The position numbers were made by a program, and so were the translations under genes. A DNA stretch of 64,000 bases, taken from positions 1-64,000 of the forward strand of contig JAOZSR010000002.1 of the NCBI GenBank assembly GCA_029939575.1, given 5' to 3'. Below, piece by piece: positions 63,255 to 64,000 of the stretch. This DNA is from Fidelibacterota bacterium (GTDB lineage Bacteria; Fidelibacterota; UBA2242; JAOZSR01). The notes beneath the pieces are model-generated. The model ran no database searches, was not told where the DNA came from, and saw only the letters and a program-made list of their open reading frames with translations. Numbering within the stretch: the first letter of the stretch is position 1; each line of letters starts with the position of its first letter.

Positions 63255-63326
63255 CCTTTTGGTTTATATTAAAATTTGTCAGAACTTACAAACAATTAAT
63301 AACTATTAAATTAGAGAATAAATAAA

Positions 63327-64000
63327 TTATAAAGAAATATAAGTATCCAGTTCTTCAGCAATATCCTTGATTATTTTTGTTTTTGTCCTATGAGGAATAA
63401 ATGCACTTTTAAAACCACTAATAATTATTTCTTTAAAATCAGTTATTTTTAAGTTATAATATTTATAGGCTATCATAAATTCGTTGGTTAAGGTCGTGTT
63501 TGAGATTAATCTATTATCGGTATTCAAGGTAACACGTAGTCCAAAATCAAGATAAAATTTGAATGGGTGGGATATAAAATTTGGGACACTTCCGGTATGA
63601 ACATTACTTGTTATACACATTTCCAGGGCAATCCTGTGATCGTTTACATAATTTAATAAATCACCATTTTGTTTTAGTCTGACACCATGCCCAATCCTAT
63701 GAGCTCCACAATAATGGATTGCCTGATGAATTGATTCAGGACCATAATCTTCACCGGCGTGTATAGTTGTATTAATATTATTACTTAAAATCAGAAAAAA
63801 AGCTTCTCTGTGGTCTTTGGCTGGAAAATTCTCCTCTACTCCTGCTAAATCGAAACCAACTACTCCACGATTTTTATAGGCCACAGATAACTCAGCAAGT
63901 TGATAGGAAACTTCAGGAGAAATGCTTCTGATGCCACATACAATCACTCCTGTTTTTATTTTATATTCATCTTCGGCCTGTTTTAATCCTGCCAGAACCG
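63327..64000 (-). CDS. Adenosine deaminase-family protein, N-terminus beyond the window
   Basis: TTIHAGEDYGPESI, RIGHGVRL, CITSNVHTG, TLNTDNRLISNTTLTNE; the frame stays open past the listed ATG to the window edge. Confidence 0.85.
   Translation of the reverse strand, partial: VLAGLKQAEDEYKIKTGVIVCGIRSISPEVSYQLAELSVAYKNRGVVGFDLAGVEENFPAKDHREAFFLILSNNINTTIHAGEDYGPESIHQAIHYCGAHRIGHGVRLKQNGDLLNYVNDHRIALEMCITSNVHTGSVPNFISHPFKFYLDFGLRVTLNTDNRLISNTTLTNEFMIAYKYYNLKITDFKEIIISGFKSAFIPHRTKTKIIKDIAEELDTYISL

Overview
This is an AT-rich bacterial chromosomal window, probably from an FCB-group lineage. That placement is inferred from TonB receptors with carboxypeptidase-like domains, a DUF4249-like lipoprotein, a Reg_prop/Y_Y_Y sensor kinase and a bacterial GGGP synthase; it was not tested. 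Most of the window is housekeeping: ffh-rpsP-khpA-rimM-trmD-rplS, groESL, efp-accB-accC-gcvH-gcvPA-GGGPS-SIS, carAB, a UvrD-like helicase, mltG, an M50 protease, cdsA, a GlmU-like protein, xerD and NfeD/SPFH. I saw no tRNA, rRNA, CRISPR array, prophage or transposase. The most interesting part is 2.2-15.1 kb. It holds several small self-contained regulator/membrane-protein cassettes with readable operators. Two paralogous winged-helix regulators each sit in an operon of membrane proteins. Each operon promoter carries 17-bp palindromes of the form NNTTTG-N5-YAAANN, and the two sets differ symmetrically (ACTTTG..CAAAGT versus AGTTTG..CAAACT). A further ACTTTG-type site lies upstream of a TonB receptor gene that is preceded by an unannotated 31-codon ORF. 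An XRE regulator has its own paired TGTAAAG-N4-CTTTACA sites. Other observations are a tandem triplication of a membrane-protein gene, an AraC-GyrI gene with an internal deletion, and a 72-bp dispersed intergenic repeat near both ends of the window. All calls come from reading the sequence and ORF translations; no database search was run.
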